64,000 nucleotides of DNA from Solirubrobacter ginsenosidimutans (GTDB lineage Bacteria; Actinomycetota; Thermoleophilia; Solirubrobacterales; Solirubrobacteraceae): the NCBI RefSeq assembly GCF_027587205.1, contig NZ_JAPDOD010000049.1, forward strand, positions 1-64,000. The letters are read 5' to 3'. A program made the position numbers and the translations under genes. Position 1 is the first letter of the stretch. Each line of letters opens with the position of its first letter. Below the pieces are notes generated by a model that saw nothing but the letters and a program-made list of their open reading frames with translations, ran no database searches and was not told the origin of the DNA. Below are positions 49,535 through 58,287 of the stretch, one piece after another.

Positions 49535-49759
49535 CTAGGTCTTCAGGATCGCGATCGTGTTGACCGCGAAGAGAATCGAGAACACGATCGTCCAGCGGTC
49601 CAGGTTGCGCTCCATCAGCGATCCGCCCGCCGAACCGCCGGCCACACCGACGCCGAACGCGCCCGACATGCCCGCGTCCTTACCGGAGTGCAGGAGCACC
49701 AGGAAGATCACGCCGACCGCAATCGGCACCTGAATGACGCTGAGAATGGTGTGGATCAT
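49535..49759 (-). CDS. secG: Preprotein translocase subunit SecG
   Basis: A 74-residue membrane protein with two hydrophobic helices (MIHTILSVIQVPIAVGVIFLVLL in pieces, and WTIVFSILFAVNTIAIL). The loop between them, LHSGKDAGMSGAFGVG followed by a Gly/Ser stretch, is the SecG signature. It is an accessory subunit of the SecYEG channel. The ATG at 49759 is used. It is preceded by the ccm genes and followed by hairpins. Confidence 0.9.
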   Translation of the reverse strand: MIHTILSVIQVPIAVGVIFLVLLHSGKDAGMSGAFGVGVAGGSAGGSLMERNLDRWTIVFSILFAVNTIAILKT

Positions 49760-49808
49760 GCGGCGGACTAGGATAGCGGCGAAGCTCGCCTTGCGGGCTC
49801 GCTTCGCT

Positions 49809-49837
49809 GAGAGCATGGCCCAGGGGGCCAGGCTCTC
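49809..49837 (-). terminator. Terminator-like hairpin after the ccmI-like gene
   Basis: GAGAGC / GCTCTC outer arms with TGGCCC / GGGCCA inner arms form a long GC hairpin 5-33 nt after the stop of the ccm operon. No strong U-tract is present. Confidence 0.5.
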
Positions 49838-49841
49838 GCCG

Positions 49842-50129
49842 TTACAAGGCCTCGGCGCGCTCGTAAACACCATCCAGCCGTTTGAGAATCTCAACGGCCT
49901 CCGCGCGCAGGGTGCGGTCAAGAGATCTCCAGTCGCCGTCGGAGAGCTTGCCGGTCCGGTGGTCGAGGTCGGCGTCGCGGATCTCGCGGTACTTGGCCTC
50001 CTTGGCGGCCTCGAGCTCGGCCAGCTCGGCCTCGAGGTTCTCATCGGCGGCACGCGCGCTTTCCCGCAGCGGCCCGGTGACGAGCAGGACCGCGCCCGCG
50101 ACGACGAGCAGGATGAGGGCGAACTCCAT
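49842..50129 (-). CDS. Short CcmI-like protein
   Basis: A 95-residue protein with one N-terminal hydrophobic helix (MEFALILLVVAGAVLLVTGPL) and an acidic helical remainder. The stretch KYREIRDADLDHRTGKLSDGDWRSLDRTLR resembles the N-terminal segment of CcmI/CycH cytochrome c biogenesis factors, but the TPR part is absent. It follows ccmF by 3 nt on the same strand, so it probably acts in cytochrome c maturation, presumably in the membrane with CcmF. Confidence 0.78.
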   Translation of the reverse strand: MEFALILLVVAGAVLLVTGPLRESARAADENLEAELAELEAAKEAKYREIRDADLDHRTGKLSDGDWRSLDRTLRAEAVEILKRLDGVYERAEAL

Positions 50130-50132
50130 GGC

Positions 50133-52331
50133 CTACGCCGGGACGCGGTCGGGTTCGCGTACTTCGGTCCCGACGCGGGCGGCGTAGCGGGCGCTGAGGT
50201 TGCGCGTCATGCCGCGCTTCGTCGGCCAGCCCGCGATGAAGCCGCCGAGCAGGACGATCAGGCCGCCGATCCAGATCCACGACACCATCGGGTTGACCTC
50301 GAACCGGAACCGGGCCGCCGGCGGGTCCTGCGCGTAGCGCGACGCCAGCCCCTTCAGTGCCAGGGCGAGGAACTCGCTCGACTGCTGCGGGGTCAGATCG
50401 TCCGCGGCCTTGTCGAAGAGCTTGTCGCCCTCGGCGATCCGCGGCTGGATCTTCACGATGTCCGGCGCGATGGCGGCCCAGACGTCGTTGTGCAGGCTGG
50501 CGTCCAGCCCGACCTCGGTCGTGGTCTCGCCGTCGAAGAAGCGCGAGACCGGGCCGAGCGTCGAGTCCTGGGACGGGAAGTAGTCCTTGGACGTGCGCAA
50601 GGGCGTGGGCGGGCCGCCGTTCTTGCTCACCGCGAGCTGGGCGCCGAACGAGATCCGCTCGAGCCGGCCGTTGGAGGCCGCGTGCAGCTCGGCGATCGGC
50701 TTGACGTACTTGATCGTGTAGTCGCCCATCTGCTTGGACTGCCCCGGGTTGAGCGCGACGTCCTGGACGTTCTTGAAGCTCGAGGACGCGGCGACGCCGA
50801 CGAACAGCGTGATGATCCCGAAGTGCACGCAGTAGCCGCCGTAGCGCCGGCGGTTGCGCCGCACCAGGGAGAAGAACGCGAGCGGGACCGGCTCCCGAGA
50901 CGTCGCGCGGCGGGCGCGCACGCCGCGCCAGAGCTCCTGCACGATCCCGGCGACGACGAACGCCGCCAGCGAGAACATCAAGAGCGCCGTCCACGAGCGG
51001 GTCTGCCCGAGCCCGATCAGCAGCGCCAGCACGACGAGCCCTGCCACCGCGGGCTTGCTCAGGTTGCGGCGCAGGTTCGAGCCCGTCGCGCGCCGCCACG
51101 CGATCACCGGCCCGATCCCGGTCGCCAGCACCAGCAGCAGCGCCAGCGGCACGATGAACTGCTCGTAGACGGGCGGCCCGATGTTGCGCTGGGTCCCCGT
51201 CACCGCCTCGGCGATCAGCGGGAAGAAGGTGCCCCAGAAGATCACGAAGCACATCGCGACCAGCAACAGGTTGTTGAGCAGGAAGATCGCTTCGCGCGAG
51301 AGCAGCGAGTCCAGCCGGTGCTCGGACCGCAGCGACTCCGCGCGGGTGGCCACGAGCGCGATCGACCCCGCGATCATCACCCCGATCAGGACCAGGAACG
51401 GCACGCCCAGCGTGGACGCGCCGAACGCGTGGATCGAGTTCAGCACGCCGCTGCGCACCAGGAACGTGCCGAGGATCGCCAGGACACCGGTCGCGAGCAC
51501 CAGCGACACGTTCCAGATCCGCAGCATCCCGCGGCGCTCCTGGATCATCACCGAGTGCAGGAAGGCGGTCGCGGTCAGCCACGGCATCAGCGAGGCGTTC
51601 TCGACCGGGTCCCACATCCAGTAGCCGCCCCAGTCCAGCTCGTGGTAGGACCAGCGGGCGCCGAGCACGATCCCGAAGCCCAGCGCGCACCACGCCGCCA
51701 GCGTGAAGGGCCGCGTCGATCGGATCCACTCGGCGTCCAGGCGCCGCGTCACCAGTGCCGCCACCGCGAACGCGAACGGGACCGCGAACAGCGTGTAGCC
51801 CGAGTAGAGCATCGGCGGGTGGATCATCATCCCCGGGTCGCGCAGCAGCGGGTTCAGGCCCGCGCCCTCGGCGACCGGCATCGGCGACTTGATGAACGGC
51901 GACTCGGCGAAGACCAGCAGCGAGCTGAAGAACGCGCCGAAGCCGAGCAGGACGGCCTGCGCGTAGGGCGCCAGGACGCGCAGCTTGTAGCGCGTCAGGA
52001 ACAGGATCAGGCTCGACCACATGCCCAGCAGGAACAGCCACAGCAGCAGCGAGCCCTCCTGTGAGGACCACATCGCCGTCAGCCGGTAGAAGAGCGGCGT
52101 CGTCGTCGAGGAGTGCGAGGCGACGGTGGCGAAATCGAAGTCCGAGTTGACGAACGCGAGCTCGAGCGTCAGGAAGGCGACCGCGGTCGCTCCCGCCATC
52201 GCGTACATCGCGCGGCGCCCGGACGCCACCCACTCACGCTTGTGGGTGTGCCCGCCGTACAGCGACGCCGCCACGCCGTACAGCGAGGCGGCGAACGCGA
52301 CGATCAGGCAGGCTTGGCCCGCGATCAGCAC
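50133..52331 (-). CDS. ccmF: Cytochrome c heme lyase subunit CcmF
   Basis: A 732-residue multi-helix membrane protein that attaches heme to apocytochrome c. The tryptophan-rich WWD region, WGGYWMWDPVENASLMPWL, is visible near 240, followed by VMIQERRGMLRIWN. SSQEGSLLLWLF precedes it, and many histidines lie in loops. A C-terminal periplasmic beta-domain (about 545-690) and a last helix complete it. It is preceded by ccmE (1-nt gap) and followed by a CcmI-like gene. The other ccm genes (ccmG, ccmH, ccdA) are at 56.5-58.3 kb; ccmABC are not in the window. Confidence 0.94.
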   Translation of the reverse strand: MLIAGQACLIVAFAASLYGVAASLYGGHTHKREWVASGRRAMYAMAGATAVAFLTLELAFVNSDFDFATVASHSSTTTPLFYRLTAMWSSQEGSLLLWLFLLGMWSSLILFLTRYKLRVLAPYAQAVLLGFGAFFSSLLVFAESPFIKSPMPVAEGAGLNPLLRDPGMMIHPPMLYSGYTLFAVPFAFAVAALVTRRLDAEWIRSTRPFTLAAWCALGFGIVLGARWSYHELDWGGYWMWDPVENASLMPWLTATAFLHSVMIQERRGMLRIWNVSLVLATGVLAILGTFLVRSGVLNSIHAFGASTLGVPFLVLIGVMIAGSIALVATRAESLRSEHRLDSLLSREAIFLLNNLLLVAMCFVIFWGTFFPLIAEAVTGTQRNIGPPVYEQFIVPLALLLVLATGIGPVIAWRRATGSNLRRNLSKPAVAGLVVLALLIGLGQTRSWTALLMFSLAAFVVAGIVQELWRGVRARRATSREPVPLAFFSLVRRNRRRYGGYCVHFGIITLFVGVAASSSFKNVQDVALNPGQSKQMGDYTIKYVKPIAELHAASNGRLERISFGAQLAVSKNGGPPTPLRTSKDYFPSQDSTLGPVSRFFDGETTTEVGLDASLHNDVWAAIAPDIVKIQPRIAEGDKLFDKAADDLTPQQSSEFLALALKGLASRYAQDPPAARFRFEVNPMVSWIWIGGLIVLLGGFIAGWPTKRGMTRNLSARYAARVGTEVREPDRVPA

Positions 52332-52332
52332 G

Positions 52333-52737
52333 TCAGGTCTTGGTCGTGTCGGCCGTGAACTTCGACGGGCACTTGGTCACCAGCGAGCCGGTCTGCCCCT
52401 CGTAGACGTTGCCCTTGCGGACCACGTCGACCACGATCTCCCGGTCCGCGCGGAACGGATCCGGCAGCGAGCCCTTGTACGTGACCGGCACCGACGCCTT
52501 GCCGTTGCGGTCGCGGACGTTGAAGTACGTGACGTCGCCCTGCTGCTTGTAGCCGGCGACGACCTTCCCCACCAGCTGGTACTTCTTGCCCGGCGTGGGC
52601 GTGGCCTTCACCAGCTCGGACGGCTGGCGGGCCTCCGTGGAGGCGGAGAAGCTCGTGTAGGCGAGCGCGCCGGCCAGCAGGACGGCGGCGCTGAGGGCCA
52701 CAACGAAGCGGATCGTGCGCTTGCGGGACGGGTCCAC
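52333..52737 (-). CDS. ccmE: Cytochrome c maturation heme chaperone CcmE, Cys-type variant
   Basis: A 134-residue membrane-anchored OB-fold protein that receives heme from CcmABCD and hands it to CcmF. An N-terminal helix (about 8-27) and the beta-barrel with GKVVAGYKQQGDVTYFNVRD and VTYKGSLPDPFRADREIVV (in pieces) are typical. The heme-binding position is Cys123-x3-Phe127 (KCPSKF), where most CcmE proteins have His-x3-Tyr and the known variant has Cys-x3-Tyr. The start is GTG. It precedes ccmF by 1 nt. Confidence 0.88.
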   Translation of the reverse strand: MDPSRKRTIRFVVALSAAVLLAGALAYTSFSASTEARQPSELVKATPTPGKKYQLVGKVVAGYKQQGDVTYFNVRDRNGKASVPVTYKGSLPDPFRADREIVVDVVRKGNVYEGQTGSLVTKCPSKFTADTTKT

Positions 52738-52837
52738 ACGGGGATTATGCCGCGACGAGTCTGAGAACCGCGCTAACGAATCTCAACATCCCCATCTGAA
52801 ACCTTCCGGCGAATCGGTCGTTAAAGAGGGTGAGACA

Positions 52838-53071
52838 ATGCATTTAGCTCGCCCACTGACTCTTCCGCGCCGCCGCAACAGCACCCGCCGCGCGTCGATC
52901 CTCACCCGAGGAGCACGGCACGCCGCCGCTCCCGCTTCCCGCGAGCGCAACCAGCGCGCGAACGTCAGCCAGGACTCCGCTCTGTACTCCTGCGGGTGCG
53001 GTTACGTCTTCACGGCGGCCGTCACGACCTCCGTCGGTTGCCCGCATTGCGGCACCGACCAGGCCTGGTAG
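52838..53071 (+). CDS. Small zinc-ribbon protein (77 aa)
   Basis: A 77-residue protein starting at an ATG with GAGGG 7 nt upstream. The first 45 residues are Arg/Pro/Ala-rich (RRRNSTRRASILTRGARH), and the C-terminus is a zinc ribbon, ALYSCGCGYVFTAAVTTSVG then CPHCGTDQAW, with two C-x-C/C-x2-C pairs. It probably binds zinc and, with its basic arm, perhaps nucleic acid. It stands alone, divergent from ccmE. Function unknown. Confidence 0.75.
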   Translation: MHLARPLTLPRRRNSTRRASILTRGARHAAAPASRERNQRANVSQDSALYSCGCGYVFTAAVTTSVGCPHCGTDQAW

Positions 53072-53112
53072 GCGCGCAGGACCTTTAGGCGCGCGCCGCG
53101 AATGTCGCGGCG

Positions 53113-54207
53113 ATGCGTCTCATCGGCACCACACGGACCGCCGTCGCGGTGCTGCTGCTCGTGCTGGCCTCGCTGGCGCCGAGTTGGACGGGTGAGACGC
53201 CGGTCACCGCGGACGCCGTCGCCGCCGCGGCCCCCAAACGCGCACCCAAGCCGGTGAGCATCGCTTGGGGCGGCGATGTCACGCTCGGCTCCTCATACGG
53301 TAATCCACCTGACGCCGGCCGCCCGCTCCTGACGGCGGGAACCGAGGTGCTCAAGGCCGCGAACCTCGCCGCGGTCAACTACGAGGGGACCTTCGGGCCC
53401 GGTGGCGCGTCCAAGTGCGCCGGGGGCGCCAAGGACTGCTTCGCATTCCAGGCGCCGCCCGGCAATGCGAAGACGCTGCGGCGGGCCGGCGTGGACATCG
53501 TCAACCACGCCAACAACCACGCGTTCGACTACGGCGCGCTCGGCTGGCGCTCCACGCGGGACGCGCTGTCGAAGGCGAAGGTCGAGGCCACGGGCGCGCC
53601 CGGGGAGCTGAAGATCCTCAGCCGCAACGGCACCAGGGTCGCGTTCCTGGGCTTCTCTACGTACGCCTGGACGAACGCGATGGGCGACGACGCGGCGGTC
53701 GCGGCGCGGGTCAAGAGCGCGGCGGAGCAGGCCGACATCGTCGTGGCCTTCCTGCACGCGGGCGCCGAGGGCGCGGACAAGCAGCACGTCCCGCGCGGGC
53801 CGGAGCGGGCGTTCGGGGAGTTCCGGGGCGACAGCCGGCACTTCGCGCACACGGCGATCGACGCCGGGGCGGACCTGGTGCTCGGGTCGGGCCCGCACGT
53901 CCTGCGCGGGCTGGAGCTCTACAAGAACCGCCTGGTCGCGTACTCGCTCGGCAACCTCGCCGGCTGGCACAACTTCGGGACCGGCGGGCGGAGCTCGCTG
54001 AGCGCGATCATCACGGTGGCGCTCGGACCGGCGGGGCGCTTCTACGCCGCCCGGATCGCGTCGTTCAAGCTCGACGGCGCCGGCGTCCCCCATGCAGACA
54101 GGGGCCGCGGCGCCGTGAAACTCATCAAGAGCTTGAGCCGCGGCGACTTCCCCCGGAGCGATCTGAAGATCGACCGCTCCGGGTTGGTCACCGCTACAGA
54201 ACGCTGA
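53113..54207 (+). CDS. CapA-family (PGA_cap) exported phosphoesterase-like protein
   Basis: A 364-residue protein with an N-terminal signal-like helix (about 8-25), followed by a calcineurin-like CapA domain: SIAWGGDVTLGSS, VNYEGTFGPGG, NHANNHAFDYG, HAGAEGA and GSGPHVLRGLELY. The family is linked to poly-gamma-glutamate or other surface polymer synthesis, but the presence of CapBC cannot be checked here. The stop is one nt from the stop of the convergent flagellin gene. Confidence 0.87.
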   Translation: MRLIGTTRTAVAVLLLVLASLAPSWTGETPVTADAVAAAAPKRAPKPVSIAWGGDVTLGSSYGNPPDAGRPLLTAGTEVLKAANLAAVNYEGTFGPGGASKCAGGAKDCFAFQAPPGNAKTLRRAGVDIVNHANNHAFDYGALGWRSTRDALSKAKVEATGAPGELKILSRNGTRVAFLGFSTYAWTNAMGDDAAVAARVKSAAEQADIVVAFLHAGAEGADKQHVPRGPERAFGEFRGDSRHFAHTAIDAGADLVLGSGPHVLRGLELYKNRLVAYSLGNLAGWHNFGTGGRSSLSAIITVALGPAGRFYAARIASFKLDGAGVPHADRGRGAVKLIKSLSRGDFPRSDLKIDRSGLVTATER

Positions 54208-54208
54208 C

Positions 54209-55027
54209 TTAGCGCAGCAGGGACAGAACGCCCTGGGGCGCCTGGTTGGCCTGCGCGAGCATGCTCGTGCCGGCCTGCTGCAGGATGTTCAGCTTCGTGA
54301 ACTTCGTCATCTCCTCAGCCATGTCCACGTCGCGGATACGCGACTCGGAGGCGGTGAGGTTCTCCTGGTACGTCGCCAGGTTGTTCAGGCGATGCTCCAG
54401 ACGGTTCTGCACGGCGCCGAAGGAGGCACGCGCCTTGGAGATGTCGTTGATGGCCGCGTCGATGTCGGAGACGCCGACGGACGAGAGCGAGGCACCGTCG
54501 GAAACCGCGGCGATCGAGCTGATGCCCGAGCCGCCCGAAACGGCGAACGCGCTGGCCGAGATGGTCTCGCCGTCGTTGGCGCCGACCTGGAAGTTCAGAG
54601 CCGTCGCGGAGTCCAGCAGCTTGGTGCCGTTGAACGCCGTGTCGGAACCGATCTTGCCGATTTCCGTGCTGAGCTGGGAGACCTCAGCGGCGATCGCGTC
54701 CTTGTCCTCGGTCGCGAGCGTGTCGTTGAGCGACTGGACCTTCAGGTCACGGATGCGCTGCAGCATCGAGTGAACCTCGGTCAGCGCGCCTTCCGCCGTC
54801 TGGACGAGCGAGATGCCGTCCTGGGCGTTGCGCTGGGCCTGGGCGAGGCCGCCGATCTGACCACGCATCTTCTCGGAGATGGCAAGGCCGGCAGCGTCGT
54901 CCGCAGCGCGGTTGATGCGGTAGCCGCTGGAGAGCTTCTCCATCGACTTCGAAGCGGCCGACGCCGTGGCCGTCAGCTGACGGTGGGTGTTGAACGCCTC
55001 GACGTTGTTCTGGATACGAAGGCCCAT
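54209..55027 (-). CDS. Flagellin
   Basis: A 272-residue flagellin of compact type. It has the N-terminal D0/D1 block ([18 protein letters not shown], then [24 protein letters not shown]) and the C-terminal D1/D0 block ([31 protein letters not shown] in pieces, ending [23 protein letters not shown]). Only about 60 residues of variable region lie between. The ATG has AAGGAG 8 nt upstream. A sigma-28-type promoter is visible at 55096-55122. It is exported by the flagellar type III apparatus. No other flagellar gene is in the window. Confidence 0.96.
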   Translation of the reverse strand: MGLRIQNNVEAFNTHRQLTATASAASKSMEKLSSGYRINRAADDAAGLAISEKMRGQIGGLAQAQRNAQDGISLVQTAEGALTEVHSMLQRIRDLKVQSLNDTLATEDKDAIAAEVSQLSTEIGKIGSDTAFNGTKLLDSATALNFQVGANDGETISASAFAVSGGSGISSIAAVSDGASLSSVGVSDIDAAINDISKARASFGAVQNRLEHRLNNLATYQENLTASESRIRDVDMAEEMTKFTKLNILQQAGTSMLAQANQAPQGVLSLLR

Positions 55028-55095
55028 GATGCAACTCCTTGTTGATCGGGTGAAAGGGCTGGACTCGAAGCAACTCCGTGTCGCCTCTGCCGGGG

Positions 55096-55122
55096 TAGTC
55101 GGCAGGTCCGGATGGGCCTTTA
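55096..55122 (-). promoter_or_regulatory. Sigma-28 (FliA)-type promoter of flagellin
   Basis: Read on the minus strand: TAAA (55119-55122), 15-nt spacer, then GCCGACTA (55096-55103). The consensus is TAAA-N15-GCCGATAA, so it has a single substitution and the correct spacing. It lies about 70 nt upstream of the flagellin ATG, leaving a leader of about 60 nt. Confidence 0.78.
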
Positions 55123-55133
55123 GGGTGCTTTGG

Positions 55134-55433
55134 ATGGCCACCGCCGATCTGACCGTCATCTCCCTCGGCCGCGCCGACGCGAGCGCCTCCGAGTACATCG
55201 CCGAGATCCAGCGCCGGCTGGCGGCGCAGGACCGCGTCCGCTACGTGCTGCACGCCATGGGCACGTCGCTGGAGGGCGAGACGGCGGACATCCTCGCCGT
55301 GGTCGGCGAGCTGCACGCGGTGCCGTTCGAGCTCGGGATCCCGCGCGTGTACACGGTGCTCAAGCTCGACGAGCGGCGCGACAAGGCGCAGACGCTCGAG
55401 GACAAAGTTGCCTCTGTGCAGCGTCTGCTCTAG
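55134..55433 (+). CDS. Thiamine-binding (MTH1187/YkoF-like) family protein
   Basis: A 99-residue protein of the thiamine-binding fold (ferredoxin-like). [34 protein letters not shown] and [25 protein letters not shown] are family landmarks. It may bind thiamine or a related heterocycle. The ATG at 55134 was used; the longer frame overlaps the flagellin promoter region. It is divergent from flagellin, and the flagellin promoter lies between them. Confidence 0.85.
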   Translation: MATADLTVISLGRADASASEYIAEIQRRLAAQDRVRYVLHAMGTSLEGETADILAVVGELHAVPFELGIPRVYTVLKLDERRDKAQTLEDKVASVQRLL

Positions 55434-55558
55434 CCTTCATCTCGTGTTGCAGCGCCTTCACATCACCGCCACGACCCGCTGAACGGGTTCCCGGCCGACG
55501 CGCCTGGGGCCCGCTCCGAGTCGATGCCCCGTTTGCGAACTGATGTGGAGAACCCCCG

Positions 55559-56437
55559 TTGTTGAAACTCACGACTGCGCGCGTGCTTGCGCAGTACCGC
55601 GGCCTCTGGCTGGTCGCGGCCCCCGATCGCGAGCCTGAGCTCGTCACCGCCCGCGGCAAGCTGCCGGTCACGCCCGTGACGGGCGATTTCGTCGGCCTCG
55701 ACGAGGCCGGCTCGATCGCCGAGGTGATGCCGCGCCACGGCGTGATCGTCCGCCGCGCGCCCGGCGAGGCCGCCGACGGCCAGGTCCTGGCGGTCAACGT
55801 CGACCTCGCGCTCGTCACCGAGCCGCTACCGGACCCCAACGAGCGGCGGCTCGAGCGCTTCGCCGCGCTGGCCGGCTCCGGCGACGTGCCGGTCGCCCTC
55901 GTGCTGACCAAGTCCGACCTCGACGAGGACGGCTACATGAAGGCCGCCCAGCTCGGCCGCACGCTCGGCGTCATCGACTCGGTCGCGGTGAGCGTCCGCA
56001 CCGGCGAGGGCATCGACGTCGTCCGCGGCCTGCTGGACCCGGGCGCGACCACCGTCCTGCTCGGTGCGTCGGGCACGGGCAAGTCGACGCTGATCAACAC
56101 GCTGCTGGGCGAGGAGCGCCAGAAGACCGGCGAGATCCGCGCCGACGGCCGCGGCCGCCACACCACGGTCACCCGCGAGCTGCTCACGCTCCCGGGCGGC
56201 GCGTTCCTGATCGACACGCCCGGGATCCGGATCGCCGGCCTGTGGGACGGCGCGGGCGACACGTTCGCCGACGTCGAGGAGCTCGCGCTGGGCTGTCGCT
56301 TCTCCGACTGCGGCCACACCACCGAGCCCGGGTGCGCGGTTCGCGCCGCGCTGCCGCCCGAGCGGATCGAGGCGTGGCGCAAGCTTCAGGAGGAACTCGC
56401 GTCGATCGACGACCGGCGCGCCAAGTCACGAAGATGA
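55559..56437 (+). CDS. rsgA: Ribosome small subunit-dependent GTPase RsgA
   Basis: A 292-residue circularly permuted GTPase assisting late 30S subunit assembly. An OB-fold lies in about 1-65. G4 is VLTKSDLDEDG (before G1, as expected), G1 is LLGASGTGKSTLIN, G3 is FLIDTPGIR. The C-terminal zinc site is GCRFSDCGHTTEPGCAV, with Cys and His. The TTG start at 55559 (TTG TTG AAA) has GGAG 9 nt upstream. The tRNA gene lies 4 nt after its stop on the other strand. Confidence 0.93.
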   Translation: MLKLTTARVLAQYRGLWLVAAPDREPELVTARGKLPVTPVTGDFVGLDEAGSIAEVMPRHGVIVRRAPGEAADGQVLAVNVDLALVTEPLPDPNERRLERFAALAGSGDVPVALVLTKSDLDEDGYMKAAQLGRTLGVIDSVAVSVRTGEGIDVVRGLLDPGATTVLLGASGTGKSTLINTLLGEERQKTGEIRADGRGRHTTVTRELLTLPGGAFLIDTPGIRIAGLWDGAGDTFADVEELALGCRFSDCGHTTEPGCAVRAALPPERIEAWRKLQEELASIDDRRAKSRR

Positions 56438-56441
56438 TGAG

Positions 56442-56513
56442 AGCGGGCGAGGGGAATCGAACCCCCATCTTTGGCTTGGGAAGCCAACGTCTTAGCCATT
56501 GGACAACGCCCGC
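56442..56513 (-). tRNA. tRNA-Gly (anticodon CCC)
   Basis: A 72-nt cloverleaf on the minus strand. Acceptor GCGGGCG pairs with CGCCCGC, the D-arm contains CAATGGCTAAG, the anticodon stem-loop is TTGGC-TTCCCAA-GCCAA with anticodon CCC, and the T-arm carries GTTCGATTCC. The discriminator base is U73, usual for bacterial tRNA-Gly. CCA is not encoded. Confidence 0.93.
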
Positions 56514-56552
56514 GAAGGTCGAGAGTGTAACTGACGCGGATACCCTTCCCGC

Positions 56553-57098
56553 GTGCGCATGCGCATCTTCTGGCCCGTCACACTCGTCGCCGCGGCGCTC
56601 GTCGGGCTGCTCACGTACGGCGTCGTCTCGAAGGGGACGGACACGACGCTCGACGACGCCGTGGCCAAGGGCCAGCGTCCCACCGCACCGGTCAGTGCGC
56701 TGCCGTGGCTGGCGCAGCAGGGGTCCGGCTCGCTGGCGAACTACAAGGGCAAGGTCGTCGTGCTGAACGTCTGGGCCTCGTGGTGCGACCCGTGCCGCGA
56801 GGAGGTGCCGCTGCTGCAGAAGACGCACGACGCGATCGCGGCCAAGGGCGGCGTCGTGCTCGGCCTCGACACGCAGGACGCCAGCAACGCGGCGATCGGC
56901 TTCCTCAAGGAGCGCAAGGCGACCTTCCCGAGCCTGCGCGACCGCGACCGCTCCTACGGGCGCGAGTTCGGGGTCACCGGCTATCCGGAGACGTTCCTGA
57001 TCGACCGCAAGGGCCGCGTCGCGGCCCTGCGGCGCTTCCCGGTGACGCAGGCGTGGCTGGACCAGGAGCTGCCGAAGTTGCTGGCGGAGAAGGCATGA
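56553..57098 (+). CDS. ccmG: Thiol:disulfide oxidoreductase CcmG/ResA-like (TlpA family)
   Basis: A 181-residue thioredoxin-fold protein anchored by an N-terminal helix (about 5-25). The redox motif is WASWCDPCREEVPLL near 72-86, and the cis-Pro region is VTGYPETFLIDRKGRV. It reduces apocytochrome c or CcmH cysteines for heme attachment. The GTG at 56553 was used; an ATG two codons later is also possible. It overlaps ccmH by ATGA and is followed by ccdA, so the three genes form a redox branch of cytochrome c maturation. Confidence 0.9.
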   Translation: MRMRIFWPVTLVAAALVGLLTYGVVSKGTDTTLDDAVAKGQRPTAPVSALPWLAQQGSGSLANYKGKVVVLNVWASWCDPCREEVPLLQKTHDAIAAKGGVVLGLDTQDASNAAIGFLKERKATFPSLRDRDRSYGREFGVTGYPETFLIDRKGRVAALRRFPVTQAWLDQELPKLLAEKA

Positions 57099-57544
57099 GA
57101 GCCGTTCTGGTCGCGTTCGCGCTGCTGCTGGCGCTTGCCGCGCCGGCGCTCGCCGCGCCGCCGCGCGCTTCGCTCCCGGACATCGAGGACGAGGTGATGT
57201 GCGTCGAGTGCGGCACCGTGCTCGCCGTCTCGAGCTCCCCGGTCGCCAACCAGGAGCGGACGTTCATCCGCGAGCAGATCGCCGCGGGCAAGGACAAGGC
57301 GCAGATCAAGGCCGCGCTCGTAGACGAGTACGGCGAGCAGATCCTCGCCGAGCCCAAGGCGAGCGGGTTCAACGCCACGTTGTGGATCGTGCCGATCGTG
57401 ATCGTGCTGCTCGCCGCCGTGGGGATCGGCGTCGCGCTGCGGCGCTGGCGCGCGACGGCGGGCGACACGCCGATCGAGACCCACCTGCCGCCGGAGCTGA
57501 GCGCCGAGGATGCCCAGCGCCTGGACGCGGAGCTGAGCCGGTGA
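57095..57544 (+). CDS. ccmH: Cytochrome c biogenesis protein CcmH
   Basis: A 149-residue protein with a signal/anchor (about 1-20), the redox motif EDEVMCVECGTVLAVSSSP (Cys-x2-Cys, variant of LRCxxC), the helical bundle FIREQIAAGKDKAQIKAALVDEYGEQILAEP (in pieces), and a C-terminal membrane helix (about 93-113). It reduces the CxxCH cysteines of apocytochrome c. Coupled to ccmG and ccdA by 4-nt overlaps. Confidence 0.92.
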   Translation: MRAVLVAFALLLALAAPALAAPPRASLPDIEDEVMCVECGTVLAVSSSPVANQERTFIREQIAAGKDKAQIKAALVDEYGEQILAEPKASGFNATLWIVPIVIVLLAAVGIGVALRRWRATAGDTPIETHLPPELSAEDAQRLDAELSR

Positions 57545-58287
57545 GCGGCGGCGCCGACCCCACGATCATCGCCGCGTTCGCGGTCGGCCTGGTCTCCTTC
57601 GTCTCCCCCTGCGTGCTGCCGCTCGTGCCGGGCTACCTCTCGGCGGTGAGCGGCGTCTCGATCGTCGAGATGAAGAGCGGCGAGCGCAGCCTGCTGAAGA
57701 TCCTGCTGCCCGCGATCGTCTTCTGCCTCTCCTTCACGGCGATCTTCGTCGCGCTGGGCATGACCGCCACCGGCCTCGGCTCGACGCTGCAGGACTCGCG
57801 CGCGACGCTCGACAAGATCGCGGGCGCGATCATCGTCGCGCTCGGCATCTTCTTCCTGGCCACGCCCTTCGTCCCGCGCCTGAACCGCGACTGGCGCCCG
57901 GACGCGCTGATCAGCCGCGCCGGCTCCGGCGGCCCGATCGTCGCCGGCGCCGCGTTCGCGGTCGCCTGGACGCCCTGCATCGGCCCCACGCTGGGCGCGA
58001 TCCTCAACGTCGCGGCGACGCAGGACACCGTCGGCAAGGGCGGCGTGCTGCTCGCGTTCTACTCCCTCGGGCTCGCGGTGCCGTTCCTTTTGACGGCGGT
58101 CGCCTTCACCCGCATGACCAGCGCGTTCCGGGTGCTGCGCGACCACTACCTCCTGATCACCTGGATCTCCGGCCTGATCCTGGTGACGATGGGCATCCTG
58201 CTCTTCACCGGCGAGCTCGCCGTGCTCAACATCAAGGCCCAGGCCTGGCTCGACGACCTGGGCCTGAACTTCTTCAAGAGCGTTTGA
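57541..58287 (+). CDS. ccdA: Cytochrome c biogenesis protein CcdA (thiol reductant transporter)
   Basis: A 248-residue six-helix membrane protein moving electrons from cytoplasmic thioredoxin to periplasmic CcmG. The conserved Cys motifs are FVSPCVLPLVPGYLSA (about 20-35) and AWTPCIGPTLGA (about 142-153), as in CcdA/DsbD-beta. The GTG start lies within the end of ccmH (GTGA). It overlaps the convergent secreted copper-type gene by 14 nt. Confidence 0.93.
   Translation: MSGGADPTIIAAFAVGLVSFVSPCVLPLVPGYLSAVSGVSIVEMKSGERSLLKILLPAIVFCLSFTAIFVALGMTATGLGSTLQDSRATLDKIAGAIIVALGIFFLATPFVPRLNRDWRPDALISRAGSGGPIVAGAAFAVAWTPCIGPTLGAILNVAATQDTVGKGGVLLAFYSLGLAVPFLLTAVAFTRMTSAFRVLRDHYLLITWISGLILVTMGILLFTGELAVLNIKAQAWLDDLGLNFFKSV

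Noticed and set aside
56442..56513. Reading the tRNA as tRNA-Gly(TCC) or (GCC)
   Set aside because: The seven-base loop TTCCCAA places CCC at positions 34-36.
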